A DNA stretch of 64,000 nt from Planococcus liqunii (GCF_030413595.1 NZ_CP129238.1:992001-1056000); one strand, 5' to 3'; positions 24,118 to 35,981 are shown, numbered from the stretch's first letter. Translations and numbers: made by a program. Notes: generated by a model not told the origin, from the letters alone.

Positions 24118-24368
24118 AAAAAGTAAAAATCTACGTCACGTTGCGCGAAAGCGTATTGGATCCGCAAGGGTCTGCGGTAATGGGATCTCTTCATAAAATG
24201 GATTACGCGGAAGTTGAAGATGTCCGGATCGGCAAATACTTGGAATTGATGATTTCAGACGACGCACACGATGTTGATGCACTTGTAAATGAAATGTGCC
24301 AAAAGTTATTGACGAATACGGTGATTGAAGATTACCGTTTCGAAATTGAGGAGGCTGTCTCGCAATGA
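24114..24368 (+). CDS. purS: FGAM synthetase subunit PurS
   Basis: The 84-residue small subunit of the three-part formylglycinamidine synthetase (PurS-PurQ-PurL) found in Gram-positive bacteria. It bridges the glutaminase and synthetase subunits for ammonia channelling. Typical sequence: [20 protein letters not shown] and [11 protein letters not shown]. Overlaps of 4 bp with both purC and purQ. Confidence 0.96.
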   Translation: MKKVKIYVTLRESVLDPQGSAVMGSLHKMDYAEVEDVRIGKYLELMISDDAHDVDALVNEMCQKLLTNTVIEDYRFEIEEAVSQ

Positions 24369-25048
24369 AATTCGCAGTAATCGTATTTCCTGGATCCAAT
24401 TGTGACTTGGATATGTACCACGCGGTCAAGGATGAACTTGGTGAAGAAGCAGAGTACGTTTGGCACGATTCAACAGATTTGAGCGGCTACGACGGGATTT
24501 TATTGCCAGGCGGCTTTTCGTATGGCGATTACTTGCGCTGCGGCGCGATCGCCCAATCTTCTGCCGTAATGGATGAAGTGAAAAAAGCGGTGGAAGCGGG
24601 CAAGCCGGTTCTCGGCATCTGCAACGGTTTTCAGATTCTGACGGAAGCGGGCCTGCTTCCCGGCGTTTTGCTCCGCAACAAGAACTTGAAGTTCATGTGC
24701 AAGACAGTTGGCTTGAAAGTTGAAAATGCCAACACGCTGTTTACCAATGAATATTCAGAAGGCCAGGAAATCCAGATTCCGATCGCACACGGCGAAGGGA
24801 ACTACTATTGCGATGATGAGACTTACGAACAGCTGAAACAAAACAATCAGATCGTCTTTTCTTATGCGGATGACTTTAACGGCAGCCGCAACAACATAGC
24901 AGGAATCGTCAATGAACGGGGCAATGTGCTTGGCATGATGCCGCATCCCGAACGCGCAGTGTCCGAATTGATCGGCGGAAGCGACGGCTTGGCATTATTT
25001 AAATCAATCGTGAAACAGTGGAGGGAAGCAAATGTCAGTCATGCTTGA
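24365..25048 (+). CDS. purQ: FGAM synthetase glutaminase subunit PurQ
   Basis: The 227-residue class I glutamine amidotransferase subunit, releasing NH3 from glutamine for PurL. It shows [12 protein letters not shown], the nucleophile in [17 protein letters not shown] and the His-Glu pair in MMPHPERAV. It overlaps purS by 4 bp and purL by 17 bp. Confidence 0.97.
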   Translation: MKFAVIVFPGSNCDLDMYHAVKDELGEEAEYVWHDSTDLSGYDGILLPGGFSYGDYLRCGAIAQSSAVMDEVKKAVEAGKPVLGICNGFQILTEAGLLPGVLLRNKNLKFMCKTVGLKVENANTLFTNEYSEGQEIQIPIAHGEGNYYCDDETYEQLKQNNQIVFSYADDFNGSRNNIAGIVNERGNVLGMMPHPERAVSELIGGSDGLALFKSIVKQWREANVSHA

Positions 25049-27260
25049 GCCAAATACTGAGCAAATCAAAGAGCAGAAAATCTATCAGCAAATGGGATTG
25101 TCGGATGCCGAGTTTGAGATGGTGGAAAACATTTTAGGCAGAACACCGAATTACACTGAAACGGGTTTGTTCTCGGTCATGTGGTCCGAGCATTGTTCGT
25201 ATAAAAACTCCAAACCGGTGTTGGCTAAATTCCCGACAAAAGCACCGCGCGTACTTCAAGGGCCAGGCGAAGGCGCTGGGATTGTCGATATCGGAGACGG
25301 CCAGGCTGTGGTCTTTAAAATGGAATCCCATAACCACCCATCAGCGATTGAGCCTTACCAAGGGGCAGCGACAGGGGTCGGGGGCATTATCCGTGACGTT
25401 TTCTCAATGGGCGCACGCCCAATCGCGATGTTGAATTCGCTTCGCTTTGGGGAGCTGACAACGCCTCGCGTGAAATACCTATTTGAAGAAGTGGTAGCCG
25501 GCATCGCAGGATACGGCAACTGCATCGGCATCCCGACAGTCGGCGGCGAAGTCCAGTTTGACGATTCCTATGATGGCAATCCACTCGTCAATGCAATGTG
25601 CGTCGGGTTGATCAATCATAAAGACATTCAAAAAGGGATCGCTTCAGGAGTCGGCAACCCGGTGATGTATGTCGGCGCAAAAACAGGGCGCGACGGCATT
25701 CACGGCGCGACATTTGCTTCGGAAGAATTGACGGAATCATCGGGCGATAACCGCCCGGCGGTGCAAGTTGGAGATCCGTTCATGGAGAAATTGCTGCTTG
25801 AAGCGTGTTTGGAACTTGTGAAATCCGATGCACTGGTCGGCATCCAGGACATGGGTGCGGCTGGGCTGACTTCATCATCTGCGGAAATGGCTTCAAAAGC
25901 CGGTTCCGGCATTGAAATGGATTTGGACCATGTGCCTCAGCGCGAAACGGGCATGACGGCTTATGAAATGATGTTATCTGAATCACAGGAACGTATGCTG
26001 ATTGTTGTGAAAAAAGGCCGCGAACCTGAAATTGTGGAACTGTTTGAGAAGTACGGATTGGATGCTGTGACAGTTGGTACCGTAACGGACGATTCGACCC
26101 TACGTTTATTGCATAAAGGAGAAGTCGTGGCAGAAGTACCGGTTGATGCATTGGCAGAAGATGCACCGGTTTACCACAAACCTTCCAGTGTACCTGCTTA
26201 TTTTAACAAGTATCAGCAAATGGAAAACGTGGAACCGAAAGTGGAAAACTACGGCGAAACACTGACGGCTTTATTGAAACAGCCGACGATTGCTTCGAAA
26301 GAATGGGTTTACGACCAATACGACCATCAGGTACGCACAAGCACAGTTGTGAGCCCAGGATCGGATGCAGCAGTCATCCGCGTGCGCGGCACGAACAAAG
26401 GCCTCGCAATGACGACAGACTGCAACTCCCGTTATATCTACTTGGATCCGGAAACCGGCGGGAAAATCGCCGTAGCGGAAGCAGCGCGCAATGTAGTGGT
26501 ATCCGGTGCAAAACCATTGGCCATTACCGACTGCCTGAACTTCGGAAATCCGGAAAAGCCGGAAATCTTCTGGCAACTGGAAAAAGCGGCAGACGGCATG
26601 TCGGAAGCCTGCACGATTCTTGATGCACCCGTAATCGGCGGAAACGTCTCTTTATATAATGAAACAAACGGCACCGCGATTTACCCAACGCCGACGATCG
26701 GCTTGGTCGGCTTAGTGGAAGACCTGTCCCACGTGACGACGCAGGATGCAAAAAATGCCGGCGATTTGGTTTACTTGATCGGCGAAAGCTTTACCGAATT
26801 CGGCGGCAGTGAACTCCAGAAAATGGTCGAAGGGCGCATTTTCGGCAAAGCGCCTTCCATTGATTTGACGATTGAAGCGAAGCGCCAGGAGCAGATTTTG
26901 TCAGCCATCCAGAGTGGTCTAGTATCATCCGCTCATGACGTGGCAGAAGGCGGCGTTGCCGTCGCGCTGGCAGAAAAAGCATTTGGCAACGGAGTGGGAA
27001 TTGATGTGACACTTTCCGGTGCTGCGACTACGGCTCTATTCAGTGAATCTCAATCCCGTTTTATCCTTACCGTTTCTCCGGAACATGCAGCAGCGTTCGA
27101 ACAAGCTGTCACGGATGCCAAACGAATTGGCACAGTCACCGACACTCAAGATTTAGTGATAAGAAGTGAAGACGGTACGGTATGGATCAATGATTCAGTC
27201 GAAACGCTTCGCTCAGCCTGGAAAGGAGCTATCCCATGCTTGCTGAAATCAGAAGCTTAA
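25032..27260 (+). CDS. purL: FGAM synthetase catalytic subunit PurL (short form)
   Basis: Converts FGAR to FGAM with ATP and channelled ammonia. The 742 residues mark the short form, which depends on PurS and PurQ rather than carrying its own glutaminase. It has the duplicated AIR-synthetase-like core. Visible signatures include [40 protein letters not shown] and [11 protein letters not shown]. The start at ATG 25032 lies inside purQ, after GGAGGGAAG. It overlaps purF by 25 bp. Confidence 0.97.
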   Translation: MSVMLEPNTEQIKEQKIYQQMGLSDAEFEMVENILGRTPNYTETGLFSVMWSEHCSYKNSKPVLAKFPTKAPRVLQGPGEGAGIVDIGDGQAVVFKMESHNHPSAIEPYQGAATGVGGIIRDVFSMGARPIAMLNSLRFGELTTPRVKYLFEEVVAGIAGYGNCIGIPTVGGEVQFDDSYDGNPLVNAMCVGLINHKDIQKGIASGVGNPVMYVGAKTGRDGIHGATFASEELTESSGDNRPAVQVGDPFMEKLLLEACLELVKSDALVGIQDMGAAGLTSSSAEMASKAGSGIEMDLDHVPQRETGMTAYEMMLSESQERMLIVVKKGREPEIVELFEKYGLDAVTVGTVTDDSTLRLLHKGEVVAEVPVDALAEDAPVYHKPSSVPAYFNKYQQMENVEPKVENYGETLTALLKQPTIASKEWVYDQYDHQVRTSTVVSPGSDAAVIRVRGTNKGLAMTTDCNSRYIYLDPETGGKIAVAEAARNVVVSGAKPLAITDCLNFGNPEKPEIFWQLEKAADGMSEACTILDAPVIGGNVSLYNETNGTAIYPTPTIGLVGLVEDLSHVTTQDAKNAGDLVYLIGESFTEFGGSELQKMVEGRIFGKAPSIDLTIEAKRQEQILSAIQSGLVSSAHDVAEGGVAVALAEKAFGNGVGIDVTLSGAATTALFSESQSRFILTVSPEHAAAFEQAVTDAKRIGTVTDTQDLVIRSEDGTVWINDSVETLRSAWKGAIPCLLKSEA

Positions 27261-28657
27261 ATGAAGAATGCGGCATCTTTGGAATTTGGGGCCACGCGAA
27301 TGCGACTCAGCTTACCTATTACGGATTGCACGCTTTGCAGCACAGAGGCCAGGAAGGCGCAGGGATTGTTTCGACGGATAAAAGTTACTTGAAAGCTTTA
27401 AAAGGCGAGGGCATGGTCAGTGAAGTGTTTACGCCGGAGAAAATTGAAGCCATTGCCGGCACTGGTGCTATTGGACACGTCCGGTATGCCACAGCCGGCG
27501 GCAGCGGCATTGAAAATGTGCAGCCGCTGCTCTTCAATTCCACAACCGGCAGCCTGGCGATTTCGCATAACGGCAACTTGGTGAATGCCAATAGCTTGAA
27601 AAGCCACTTAGAGCGTCAAGGCAGCATTTTCCAGACCACTTCGGACACGGAAGTGCTGGCGCATCTGATTAAGCGTAGCGGCTATGCGACGTTTGAAGAA
27701 CAGGCAAAAAATGCCTTGTCCCTTTTGAAAGGCGCATTTGCTTGTTTAATCTTAAAAGAAGAAGCGATGTACGTCGCACTAGACCCGAACGGCTTGCGTC
27801 CATTGTCTCTCGGCAAACTGGGCGATGCGTGGGTCGTAGCATCTGAAACTTGTGCTTTTGACATCATCGGGGCAGAATTTGTCCGTTCAGTTGAACCAGG
27901 TGAATTTTTGGTGATTACAGATGATGGCTTGCGGGCTGAACGCTTTGCTTATCCGCAAGAACGCTCGATCTGCACGATGGAATATGTCTACTTTTCACGT
28001 CCCGATTCGGACATTGACGGCATCAATGTACATGCTGCCCGCAAACGCCTTGGCAAACAGCTGGCAAAAGAAATTCAAATTGATGCGGATGTCGTCACGG
28101 GTGTTCCCGATTCAAGCATCTCGGCAGCGATCGGCTTTTCAGAAGAAAGCGGAATTCCTTACGAGCTGGGCTTGATCAAAAACCGCTATGTCGGACGGAC
28201 GTTTATCCAGCCTTCGCAGGACCTTCGCGAGCAGGGTGTCAAAATGAAATTATCGCCGGTGCGCCAAGTTGTAAAAGGCAAGCGCGTCATCATGGTCGAT
28301 GATTCCATCGTCCGTGGGACGACTTCCCGCCGCATCGTCAATTTACTGAAAGAAGCGGGAGCGACGGAAGTCCATGTGGTCATCAGTTCGCCGCCTATTA
28401 AGAGCCCATGTTTTTACGGCATTGATATCTCGACTTCAGGCGAGCTGATTGCAGCGAACAACACGATAGAAGAAATGCGTGAAATCATCGGCGCTGACTC
28501 GTTGACGTTTTTATCAGTGGATGGCATGGTGCAAAACATCGGCCGTACAGATCCAGGTTCCAAATGTGGGCATTGTTTAGGCTGTTTTACCGGCGAATAT
28601 CCGACCCATATTTATTCGGATACGGTATTGCCGCATGAAAAAGAGAAAGTGAAATAA
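27236..28657 (+). CDS. purF: Amidophosphoribosyltransferase
   Basis: First committed step of purine synthesis: PRPP plus glutamine to phosphoribosylamine. The 473 residues begin with an 11-residue propeptide ([11 protein letters not shown]) that is removed to expose Cys12 of CGIFGIW as the N-terminal nucleophile, as in the B. subtilis enzyme. The PRPP-binding loop [18 protein letters not shown] is clear. Cysteines in the C-terminal part ([10 protein letters not shown]) fit ligands of the structural [4Fe-4S] cluster of Bacillus-type PurF. Ribosome site AAAGGAG lies within purL. Confidence 0.97.
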   Translation: MLAEIRSLNEECGIFGIWGHANATQLTYYGLHALQHRGQEGAGIVSTDKSYLKALKGEGMVSEVFTPEKIEAIAGTGAIGHVRYATAGGSGIENVQPLLFNSTTGSLAISHNGNLVNANSLKSHLERQGSIFQTTSDTEVLAHLIKRSGYATFEEQAKNALSLLKGAFACLILKEEAMYVALDPNGLRPLSLGKLGDAWVVASETCAFDIIGAEFVRSVEPGEFLVITDDGLRAERFAYPQERSICTMEYVYFSRPDSDIDGINVHAARKRLGKQLAKEIQIDADVVTGVPDSSISAAIGFSEESGIPYELGLIKNRYVGRTFIQPSQDLREQGVKMKLSPVRQVVKGKRVIMVDDSIVRGTTSRRIVNLLKEAGATEVHVVISSPPIKSPCFYGIDISTSGELIAANNTIEEMREIIGADSLTFLSVDGMVQNIGRTDPGSKCGHCLGCFTGEYPTHIYSDTVLPHEKEKVK

Positions 28658-28669
28658 GGGGGAACCGGT

Positions 28670-29728
28670 GTGTCAAAAGCATATGAAAAGGCAGGCGTGA
28701 ATATCGAAGCAGGCTACGAAGCGGTAAACCGCATGAAATCGCATGTGGAGCGGACAGCACGCAAAGGCATGCTGGGTGCATTCGGCGGCTTCGGCGGCAT
28801 GTTTGATTTATCCGAGCTAAACTTGAAAGAACCGGTTCTTGTTTCCGGAACGGACGGAGTCGGAACGAAATTGAAGCTGGCTTTTATGGCAGACCGACAT
28901 GACACAATCGGCATTGACTGTGTGGCGATGTGCGTCAATGATATCGTAGCACAAGGTGCAGAGCCGCTGTTTTTCCTTGACTATATTGCAGTCGGCAAAG
29001 CGGTTCCGGAGAAAATTGAGCAGATTGTCAAAGGCGTAGCGGACGGCTGCGTCCAGGCAGGAGCAGCATTAATCGGCGGTGAAACAGCCGAGATGCCGGG
29101 GCTTTATGAAGTGGAAGAATACGATATTGCCGGGTTTGCAGTAGGCGCAGCGGAAAAGTCCCGCATTGTCACCGGCGAAAAAATCCGGCAGGGCGATGTT
29201 TTGGTCGGCCTTGCTTCAAGCGGCATCCATTCGAATGGCTATTCGCTTGTCCGCAATATTGTTTTTGACCAGAACCATTTCCAGCTTGACGAGATCATTG
29301 AAGGCTTTGAAGACCTTGGCCCGCTCGGCAACGAATTGCTGACGCCGACGAAAATCTATGCAAAAACCGTAGCAGCGATTTCCAAAAACACAGAAGTCCA
29401 TGGCATGGCGCATGTGACTGGCGGTGGCTTTATCGAAAACTTGCCGCGCATGATGCCGGAAGGCTTGGGAGCTGAAATTGAACTCGGCGCTTGGCCGGTT
29501 TTGCGCATTTTTGAAATGCTGAAAGAAAAAGGTTCATTGACAGACCGCGACATGTTTTCAGTATTCAATACAGGGATTGGCTTTGTAATCGCCGTAGCTC
29601 CGGAGGACGTCAAACAAGTATTGGCATCGGCTGAAGCAAGCGGTGAACAAGCTTATGTGATTGGCAAAGTGTCTGCTAAAGCCGGTGTGCAATTCAAAGG
29701 CGAACAGGATGGAACTCTCGATGAATAA
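28670..29728 (+). CDS. purM: AIR synthetase (phosphoribosylformylglycinamidine cyclo-ligase)
   Basis: Closes the imidazole ring: FGAM to AIR with ATP. The 352 residues include [26 protein letters not shown] and [14 protein letters not shown]. The start codon is GTG 28670, 7 nt after AAGGGGG. Its 3' end overlaps purN by 8 bp. Confidence 0.97.
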   Translation: MSKAYEKAGVNIEAGYEAVNRMKSHVERTARKGMLGAFGGFGGMFDLSELNLKEPVLVSGTDGVGTKLKLAFMADRHDTIGIDCVAMCVNDIVAQGAEPLFFLDYIAVGKAVPEKIEQIVKGVADGCVQAGAALIGGETAEMPGLYEVEEYDIAGFAVGAAEKSRIVTGEKIRQGDVLVGLASSGIHSNGYSLVRNIVFDQNHFQLDEIIEGFEDLGPLGNELLTPTKIYAKTVAAISKNTEVHGMAHVTGGGFIENLPRMMPEGLGAEIELGAWPVLRIFEMLKEKGSLTDRDMFSVFNTGIGFVIAVAPEDVKQVLASAEASGEQAYVIGKVSAKAGVQFKGEQDGTLDE

Positions 29729-30293
29729 TAAACCCAAAATTGCCGTTTTCGCTTCTGGAAACGGCTCTAATTTTCAAGCGATTGCGGATGCAGTCCAGGC
29801 TGGCAAGCTGGAAGCCGACTTGGTGCTTGTTGTAACGGACCGCCCGAAAGCTTTTGTGGTGGAACGAGCAAAAAAAGCGGGCATCGCTTCTTTTGCCTTT
29901 GTCCCAAAAGAATATGATTCGAAGCAATTGTATGAAGAAATGCTGAAGGAAAAACTGCAAAGCTTAGGCGTAGAATGGGTTGTGCTGGCCGGCTATATGC
30001 GGCTGATTGGACCTGTACTCCTGGAAGCATATGAAAACCGGATCATCAACATCCATCCTTCCATTTTGCCTGCTTTTCCGGGAAAAGACGCCATTGGCCA
30101 AACGATGGCTTCCGAAGCGGAAAAGGCGGGCGTTACCGTGCATTATGTCGATGCCGGCATGGATACCGGACAGATCATTGCCCAGCAATCCTTTGCTATA
30201 GCTAACCGGGATCGGGAAGCGGTCGAGCAAGAAATCCATGCAATTGAACACCGATTGTATCCTGCAACTTTGCAGCGATTATTTAACCAGTAG
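29721..30293 (+). CDS. purN: GAR transformylase (formyltetrahydrofolate-dependent)
   Basis: Transfers a formyl group from N10-formyl-THF to glycinamide ribonucleotide. About 190 residues with [16 protein letters not shown], the Asn-His-Asp catalytic set in [15 protein letters not shown] and [14 protein letters not shown] use ATG 29721, downstream of AGGATGGA; an in-frame ATG at 29709 would add four residues and cannot be excluded. Confidence 0.95.
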   Translation: MNNKPKIAVFASGNGSNFQAIADAVQAGKLEADLVLVVTDRPKAFVVERAKKAGIASFAFVPKEYDSKQLYEEMLKEKLQSLGVEWVVLAGYMRLIGPVLLEAYENRIINIHPSILPAFPGKDAIGQTMASEAEKAGVTVHYVDAGMDTGQIIAQQSFAIANRDREAVEQEIHAIEHRLYPATLQRLFNQ

Positions 30294-30327
30294 CACACAT
30301 CTGCAGTATTTTATAGGAGGACTTAAC

Positions 30328-31863
30328 GTGAGAAAAAGAGCTTTGCTAAGTGTATCGGATAAATCAGGGATTTTGGAGTTTGCGCAAGAACTGGAAAAGA
30401 TGGACTATGAAATCTTGTCGACAGGCGGCACAAAACGCTTTTTGGAAGAAAACGGCGTTTCGATTACTGCCGTTGATGAAATCACGAAATTCCCCGAAAT
30501 TCTGGGCGGACGCGTTAAAACCCTGCATCCTTTAGTCCACGGCGGCCTTTTGGCAAAACATGATGATGCCCAGCATCAAAGTGAAATGGCTGAAAACGGC
30601 ATATCCCCGATTGATATCGTTTGCGTCAACTTATATCCGTTCCGCGAAACCATTTCAAAACCCGATGTAACAGTTGAAGATGCCATCGAAAATATTGATA
30701 TCGGCGGTCCGACGATGCTTCGTTCTGCAGCCAAAAACCATGCGTATGTCACGGTTATTGTCGATTCTGAAGATTACGCAATTGTGGTCAGTGAATTGCG
30801 TGGACAAAGCACTACAACTCCTGAAACCAGACGCCGTTTAGCAGCGAAAGTGTTCCGCCATACCGCAGCTTACGACTCTTATATCTCCAATTATCTCACA
30901 GATTTGACCGGTGAAGAATACCCGGATCAATTGACGCTTACATATGAATTGCAGCAGCCGCTCCGCTACGGCGAAAATCCGCATCAAAAAGCGGCATTTT
31001 ACCGCAGCCCGCTTGGCTCGGACTTTTCGATTGCGAGTGCTGAGCAAGTGCATGGCAAGGAATTGTCTTATAACAATATTCAGGATGCGAATGCAGCACT
31101 TCAAATCATCAAGGAATTCAAGATGCCGGCAGCAGTTGCGGTCAAGCATATGAATCCTTGCGGCGTCGGAACGGGTGAAACGATTTCTGCTGCTTTTGCG
31201 AAAGCTTATGAAGCGGATTCCACTTCGATTTTCGGCGGCATTGTGGCATTGAACCGCGAAGTCGATGCTGAAACTGCAGAACAATTGGCAGGCATTTTTC
31301 TTGAAATCATTATTGCACCGGCATTCTCAGAAGAAGCACTGGAAAAATTGATGCAGAAGAAAAATATTCGTTTATTGACAATTCCATTTGACAGCACTAA
31401 AAAAGACAAATGGAATACAGTGACTGTCGAAGGCGGTTTGCTTGTACAAGAGCCCGACACTTATGGCTATGAGGATGCGGAAATCCAAGTGGCGACAGAA
31501 CGCCAGCCGACTGAGGCAGAGCTAGAAGCTTTGAAACTTGGCTGGAGTGTGGTCAAACACGTCAAATCCAATGCCATTGTCGTTTCTAATTCGGATATGA
31601 CATTAGGAATTGGTGCGGGTCAGATGAACCGCGTCGGTTCTGCAAAAATCGCTTTGGAACAAGCCGGAGAAAAAGCCATAGGCGCCATCATGGCTTCTGA
31701 TGCTTTTTTCCCGATGTCCGATACTGTAGAAACAGCTGCCAAAGCCGGTATCAAAGCAATTATCCAGCCTGGCGGGTCGAAAAAAGACCAGGAGTCAATC
31801 GATATGGCCAACGCACACGGCATCGCAATGGTCTTCACAGGGGTACGCCATTTCAAACACTAA
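30328..31863 (+). CDS. purH: Bifunctional AICAR transformylase / IMP cyclohydrolase
   Basis: Last two steps to IMP. The 511 residues comprise an N-terminal IMP cyclohydrolase (MGS-like) domain starting [14 protein letters not shown] with [14 protein letters not shown], and a C-terminal transformylase domain with [12 protein letters not shown] and [14 protein letters not shown]. The start is GTG 30328, 6 nt after TAGGAGGA; upstream in-frame ATGs lack a site. Normal length. Confidence 0.97.
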   Translation: MRKRALLSVSDKSGILEFAQELEKMDYEILSTGGTKRFLEENGVSITAVDEITKFPEILGGRVKTLHPLVHGGLLAKHDDAQHQSEMAENGISPIDIVCVNLYPFRETISKPDVTVEDAIENIDIGGPTMLRSAAKNHAYVTVIVDSEDYAIVVSELRGQSTTTPETRRRLAAKVFRHTAAYDSYISNYLTDLTGEEYPDQLTLTYELQQPLRYGENPHQKAAFYRSPLGSDFSIASAEQVHGKELSYNNIQDANAALQIIKEFKMPAAVAVKHMNPCGVGTGETISAAFAKAYEADSTSIFGGIVALNREVDAETAEQLAGIFLEIIIAPAFSEEALEKLMQKKNIRLLTIPFDSTKKDKWNTVTVEGGLLVQEPDTYGYEDAEIQVATERQPTEAELEALKLGWSVVKHVKSNAIVVSNSDMTLGIGAGQMNRVGSAKIALEQAGEKAIGAIMASDAFFPMSDTVETAAKAGIKAIIQPGGSKKDQESIDMANAHGIAMVFTGVRHFKH

Positions 31864-31878
31864 GCGAGGTGCAGTTGG

Positions 31879-33129
31879 ATGAAAGTAATGGTTATTGGAA
31901 GAGGCGGAAGAGAACACGCCATCGCACGCCAATTTTCACGGTCGGCTTCGGTGGAGCAGGTTTATGCAGCTCCGGGCAACGATGGAATGGCGGAGGATGC
32001 AGCGGTCACGGCAATCGATGAAATGGATTTTTCGGCATTAGCCGATTTTGCCGAACAGCAAAACATTGATTTCACCTTTGTAGGACCTGAACAGCCCCTG
32101 GCTGCAGGCATCGTCGATTTTTTTGAAGAACGTGGACTGCGAATTTTTGGGCCATCGAAAGCAGCCGCCCAAATTGAAGGCAGCAAAGCATTCGCCAAGG
32201 AATTGATGAAAAAATACGAGATTCCGACAGCGGCTTACGAGACCTTCACTGAAACGGAACCGGCGATTGACTTTATCCGCAAACACGGAGCGCCGATTGT
32301 TATTAAAGCGGATGGCTTAGCAGCAGGTAAAGGGGTTGTCGTAGCTGCATCCGAAGGAGAAGCAATCGCTGCGGTCAAAGACATGCTCGATGGCCAGAAA
32401 TTCGGCGACTCCGGGTCACGTGTGGTCATAGAAGAATTTCTGGACGGGGAAGAATTTTCATTCATGTCTTTTGTTCAGAACGGCCAGATTTATCCAATGG
32501 TGATTGCACAAGACCATAAACGGGCATATGACGGGGACCGTGGACCGAATACAGGCGGCATGGGCGCTTATTCGCCGGTGCCTCAAATCTCCGACAGCGT
32601 TGTGAAAGAGACATATGCCAAAATTGTGGTACCGGCTGTTGAAGCGATGGAAGCCGAAGGCACGCCGTTTAACGGCATCCTATATGCCGGCATTATTTTA
32701 ACTGAGCAAGGACCGAAAGTGATTGAATTTAATGCACGCTTTGGCGATCCAGAAACGCAAGTAGTTCTGCCGCGCATGCAATCCGATTTTGGTGCTTTTA
32801 TTGATAGCCTGCTGAAAGGAAAGCCGTTCGAACTCGAGTGGAATGACCAGGCGGTATTAGGTGTTGTCTTAGCAGCAGAAGGCTATCCGGAAAGCGTCGA
32901 AAAAGGCTTGCTGCTGCCGGATCTTCAGCGGCTGGATGGGGTTGAAATAACACATGCCGGAACGAAGCGGATTGATTCCGGCTACGCTGGAAACGGCGGG
33001 CGGGTTTTGTTGGTTGCTGCAGCGGGCGCAAGCATTGCACTGGCTCAGGATAAAGTATACGAGCAGCTGAATAAGCTCCGATGGGATGGTTTTTTTTACC
33101 GGTCAGATATCGGATGGCGTGCAAAGTAA
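31879..33129 (+). CDS. purD: GAR synthetase (phosphoribosylamine-glycine ligase)
   Basis: ATP-dependent joining of phosphoribosylamine and glycine. The 416-residue ATP-grasp enzyme begins MVIGRGGREHAIAR (more often GSGGREHA in the family, one substitution) and shows GPNTGGMGAYSP and EFNARFGDPETQ, the last carrying metal ligands. Final gene of the 12-gene operon, followed by a terminator. Confidence 0.97.
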   Translation: MKVMVIGRGGREHAIARQFSRSASVEQVYAAPGNDGMAEDAAVTAIDEMDFSALADFAEQQNIDFTFVGPEQPLAAGIVDFFEERGLRIFGPSKAAAQIEGSKAFAKELMKKYEIPTAAYETFTETEPAIDFIRKHGAPIVIKADGLAAGKGVVVAASEGEAIAAVKDMLDGQKFGDSGSRVVIEEFLDGEEFSFMSFVQNGQIYPMVIAQDHKRAYDGDRGPNTGGMGAYSPVPQISDSVVKETYAKIVVPAVEAMEAEGTPFNGILYAGIILTEQGPKVIEFNARFGDPETQVVLPRMQSDFGAFIDSLLKGKPFELEWNDQAVLGVVLAAEGYPESVEKGLLLPDLQRLDGVEITHAGTKRIDSGYAGNGGRVLLVAAAGASIALAQDKVYEQLNKLRWDGFFYRSDIGWRAK

Positions 33130-33157
33130 TTTTTTGTGTGTTATAATAATAAACAGC

Positions 33158-33202
33158 AAATGGCGTAGATTTCGAAAGAAAATACGCCATTTTTGTTTTT
33201 TC
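33158..33202 (+). terminator. Terminator of the pur operon
   Basis: AAATGGCGTA (33158-33167) / TACGCCATTT (33183-33192) stem followed by TTGTTTTTT. Confidence 0.85.
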
Positions 33203-33339
33203 CTCTTAAAACACGGGTATACCATTCAGGTTGAGGAACGCGTTTACCCACATCTAACCTCCCTGTACACTCCAGAACAAGTACGCTAACGAAGAATTGA
33301 AAGCAAACAAGCTTTCCCACTATGAAAGGGGCAAATTGA

Positions 33340-33930
33340 ATGAATTGGTACGAAAAATTAAATCAGTATTTCCCGGTAGAAGAAATGAAATCAAAAGAGC
33401 ATATGGAGACCTTGCTGAAAGAAAAAAGCAATGTGTATCATAAAGATGAAGGGCCATACCATGTCTTGATGTACGCTGAATTCGAGAACTTTTCTTTTGT
33501 GGATTATTTATTTGTTTCAAAAGAATCGCGCGGCATGGGGCTTGGCAAAAAGACTTTGCAAATGCTGAAAGACAAAAAGAAACCGATTATCCTGGAAGTG
33601 GAGCCGGTAAATTACGAAGATACGGATTCTGAAAAACGCCTCCGTTTCTATGCACGCGAAGGATTTGAACATGCGTCATCAATCGGCTACTGCCGCCGCT
33701 CACTTGCAACCGGCGAGGAAAACTCAATGGAAATTCTGTATTGGGCTCCGAACGGCGAAAGCGAAGAAGAGATTTTCGAAGCGATGAAGAAAATGTATGA
33801 AGACATCCACACTTACAAAGACACTCATTTCTACGGCGAATCGTATGACGGGGTCAATAAAGTTTTGACTTTCGATGAAGGAAGCAAAGAAGACGTCTTG
33901 GAACCATTTTCAAACCCGGTTTCGAAATAA
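33340..33930 (+). CDS. GNAT-family N-acetyltransferase
   Basis: A 196-residue protein with an acetyl-CoA-binding loop SRGMGLGKKTLQML (about residues 64-77) and strand/helix pattern IILEVEPVNYEDTDSEKRLRF, placing it in the GNAT superfamily. The C-terminal 70 residues are acidic and not recognisable. Ribosome site AAAGGGGC precedes ATG 33340. It stands alone between two terminators. Substrate unknown. Confidence 0.8.
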   Translation: MNWYEKLNQYFPVEEMKSKEHMETLLKEKSNVYHKDEGPYHVLMYAEFENFSFVDYLFVSKESRGMGLGKKTLQMLKDKKKPIILEVEPVNYEDTDSEKRLRFYAREGFEHASSIGYCRRSLATGEENSMEILYWAPNGESEEEIFEAMKKMYEDIHTYKDTHFYGESYDGVNKVLTFDEGSKEDVLEPFSNPVSK

Positions 33931-33931
33931 G

Positions 33932-33960
33932 AAAAATCCACGCGCAGGCGTGGATTTTTT
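33932..33960 (+). terminator. Intrinsic terminator after the GNAT gene
   Basis: AAAATCCACGC / GCGTGGATTTT stem with a 4-nt loop, then T-run. Confidence 0.88.
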
Positions 33961-34070
33961 GTGTCTGCTTCTTAAAAATGGCTTCTTATATTTGACAGTC
34001 TTATCTGTATTTTCAACCTATATTATGCTACGATATTATCTATAAGAGAAGAGAGAGAAGGTGCCGGCAC

Positions 34071-35801
34071 TTGGTAAACCCGTTATGGAGAAACAACGAA
34101 ATTAGACAGCAAATGAAGGTAATTACGAAAGAAGCATCGCCGGATCTTGTTCTGACGAATGCAACTTATTTACATGGCATATTCAAAAAATGGATGACCG
34201 GAAACATCTGGATCAAGGATGACCGGATTGTTTACGCAGGACAAGAAATGCCGAACATCGGCAAAGACACGGAAGTTGCAGACATGACCGGCAAATTTAT
34301 CGTACCCGGATACATAGAGCCTCATGTTCACCCTTACCAGCTGTATAATCCGCAGACATTTGCTGATTACGCAGCGCAAGGCGGAACCACGACGTTTCTG
34401 TCGGACAACCTGACTTTGTTTTTAGCATTGGAAAACGAGAAAGCGTTTTCATTGCTGGATGAACTGCGAAAGCTGCCGTTCAATTATTATTGGTGGACTC
34501 GCTTTGATTCGCAGACAGAGATGAATAATGAAGACCATTTATTCACATCCAAGTCAGTCGGAGAATGGTTGGACCGTCCGGACGTCCTGTTAGGCGGCGA
34601 ATTAACAGGCTGGCCGAAGCTGATGGCAGGCGATGATCAAATGCTGTACTGGATCCAGAAAGCGAAACTGGGCCTGAAAAAAATTGAAGGCCATTTCCCA
34701 GGGGCTTCTGAAAAGACTTTGGCCCGCATGAGGCTCCTTGGAGCAGACGGAGACCACGAAGCGATGACGGTTGACGAAGTGGAAATGCGCTTGCTGCACG
34801 GCTACGGCGTGACGCTTCGCCATTCTTCCATCCGCCCGGATTTGCCGAGCTTGCTCAAAGGCATTGTCGAACGTGAGTTGAATGTATTTGATAAGCTGAT
34901 GATGACTACGGACGGCTCCACTCCTGGTTTCCATCAGGACGGGGTTATGGATTTGTGCATCCAAATTGCACTGGATGCAGGAGTGCCGCCGATTGATGCT
35001 TATATGATGGCATCTTATAATGTGGCCCGTTACTACAATGTAACGAACCTGCATGGTTTGATTGCCACAGGGCGCATGGCCAACTTGAATATTCTGGATG
35101 ATATTGAAAATCCAGTGCCGTCCGGCGTTATTTCAAAAGGCGTCTGGCTGAAGAAAAACGGTGAAAAAGTATATACGCTTCCAACAATCGACTGGTCGGT
35201 TATGCCGGAGCTCGATATGAAATTTGACTTGACGGAAGACGATTTCCAGTTCTCCATGCCTTTCGGAATCGAAATGGTCAACGACGTGATTACAAAACCC
35301 TATTCAGTCAATGTCGACACCCACGACGGCAATTTGTCGAAGACCCATGATGAAAGCTTTATGATGCTGGTGGACCGGCATGGGAAATGGCGCGTCAATA
35401 CATTGATCAAAGGCTTCGCCGCAGGAGTCAGCGGATTTGCTTCTTCGTATACCAATACAGGGGACATCATCTTAATCGGAAAAAGCCGGCGCGATATGTG
35501 GGCCGCTTTTGAAGAACTGAAGCGCATCAAGGGAGGCATCATCTTGATCGAAGACGGAGAAAACGTCTGCACGCTGCCGCTGCCAATAGGCGGAGGCATG
35601 TCCGATCTGCCGATGGAGCAATTGATCCCGCAGGAGGCGGCTTTGAAAGAAGCGCTGAAAGAGCGCGGCTATAAGCATGGCGACGCCGTTTATACGCTAT
35701 TGTTCTTACAGGCTACCCATCTGCCTTATGTGCGCATTACGCAAAAAGGGATTTATGATGTCATGAACAAAAAAATCCTGTTTCCGGCATTTATGCGCTG
35801 A
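34071..35801 (+). CDS. Adenine deaminase-like amidohydrolase (YerA type)
   Basis: A 576-residue member of the Ade branch of the amidohydrolase superfamily, equivalent in position and length to B. subtilis YerA. Family elements: the metal-binding HxH in GYIEPHVHPYQ, GGELTGWPKLM with a conserved Glu, KIEGHFPGASEKTLARM, DGDHEAM and MMTTDGSTPG. In classical Ade the first motif reads closer to HVHIES, so the site differs here and adenine deamination is not assured. The start is TTG 34071, 7 nt after AGAAGGTG. Near the pur operon it would fit purine salvage (adenine to hypoxanthine). Confidence 0.8.
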   Translation: MVNPLWRNNEIRQQMKVITKEASPDLVLTNATYLHGIFKKWMTGNIWIKDDRIVYAGQEMPNIGKDTEVADMTGKFIVPGYIEPHVHPYQLYNPQTFADYAAQGGTTTFLSDNLTLFLALENEKAFSLLDELRKLPFNYYWWTRFDSQTEMNNEDHLFTSKSVGEWLDRPDVLLGGELTGWPKLMAGDDQMLYWIQKAKLGLKKIEGHFPGASEKTLARMRLLGADGDHEAMTVDEVEMRLLHGYGVTLRHSSIRPDLPSLLKGIVERELNVFDKLMMTTDGSTPGFHQDGVMDLCIQIALDAGVPPIDAYMMASYNVARYYNVTNLHGLIATGRMANLNILDDIENPVPSGVISKGVWLKKNGEKVYTLPTIDWSVMPELDMKFDLTEDDFQFSMPFGIEMVNDVITKPYSVNVDTHDGNLSKTHDESFMMLVDRHGKWRVNTLIKGFAAGVSGFASSYTNTGDIILIGKSRRDMWAAFEELKRIKGGIILIEDGENVCTLPLPIGGGMSDLPMEQLIPQEAALKEALKERGYKHGDAVYTLLFLQATHLPYVRITQKGIYDVMNKKILFPAFMR

Positions 35802-35898
35802 GATATAGCTGTAGCTTTAGAATAGCCATATTATTTTTCTCTGCTTGGCTAAAGTGCTAAACTAGTGAAACAGGCTTCTTAATTAAATGTCTTATACC

Positions 35899-35930
35899 GG
35901 GCATGGAGAAGCGGGCTTCTTCATGCCTTT
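35899..35930 (+). terminator. Hairpin, possible terminator after the YerA-type gene
   Basis: GGGCATGGAGAAG / CTTCTTCATGCC stem with a short loop, followed by only TTTG. The weak T-run leaves its function open. It lies 52 nt before yerC. Confidence 0.5.
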
Positions 35931-35981
35931 GACATGGGATGAGCCAGCTCAGGAAGAGGAATGAAAGGACGGTGAAGCTGC

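Noticed and set aside
33203..33339. Promoter TTGAGG ... TAACCT before the GNAT gene
   Set aside because: -10 is poor and spacing is 18 bp; too weak to list.
33992..34024. TTGACA ... TATATT as promoter of the YerA-type gene
   Set aside because: Both hexamers are good but 21 bp apart, outside the functional range.
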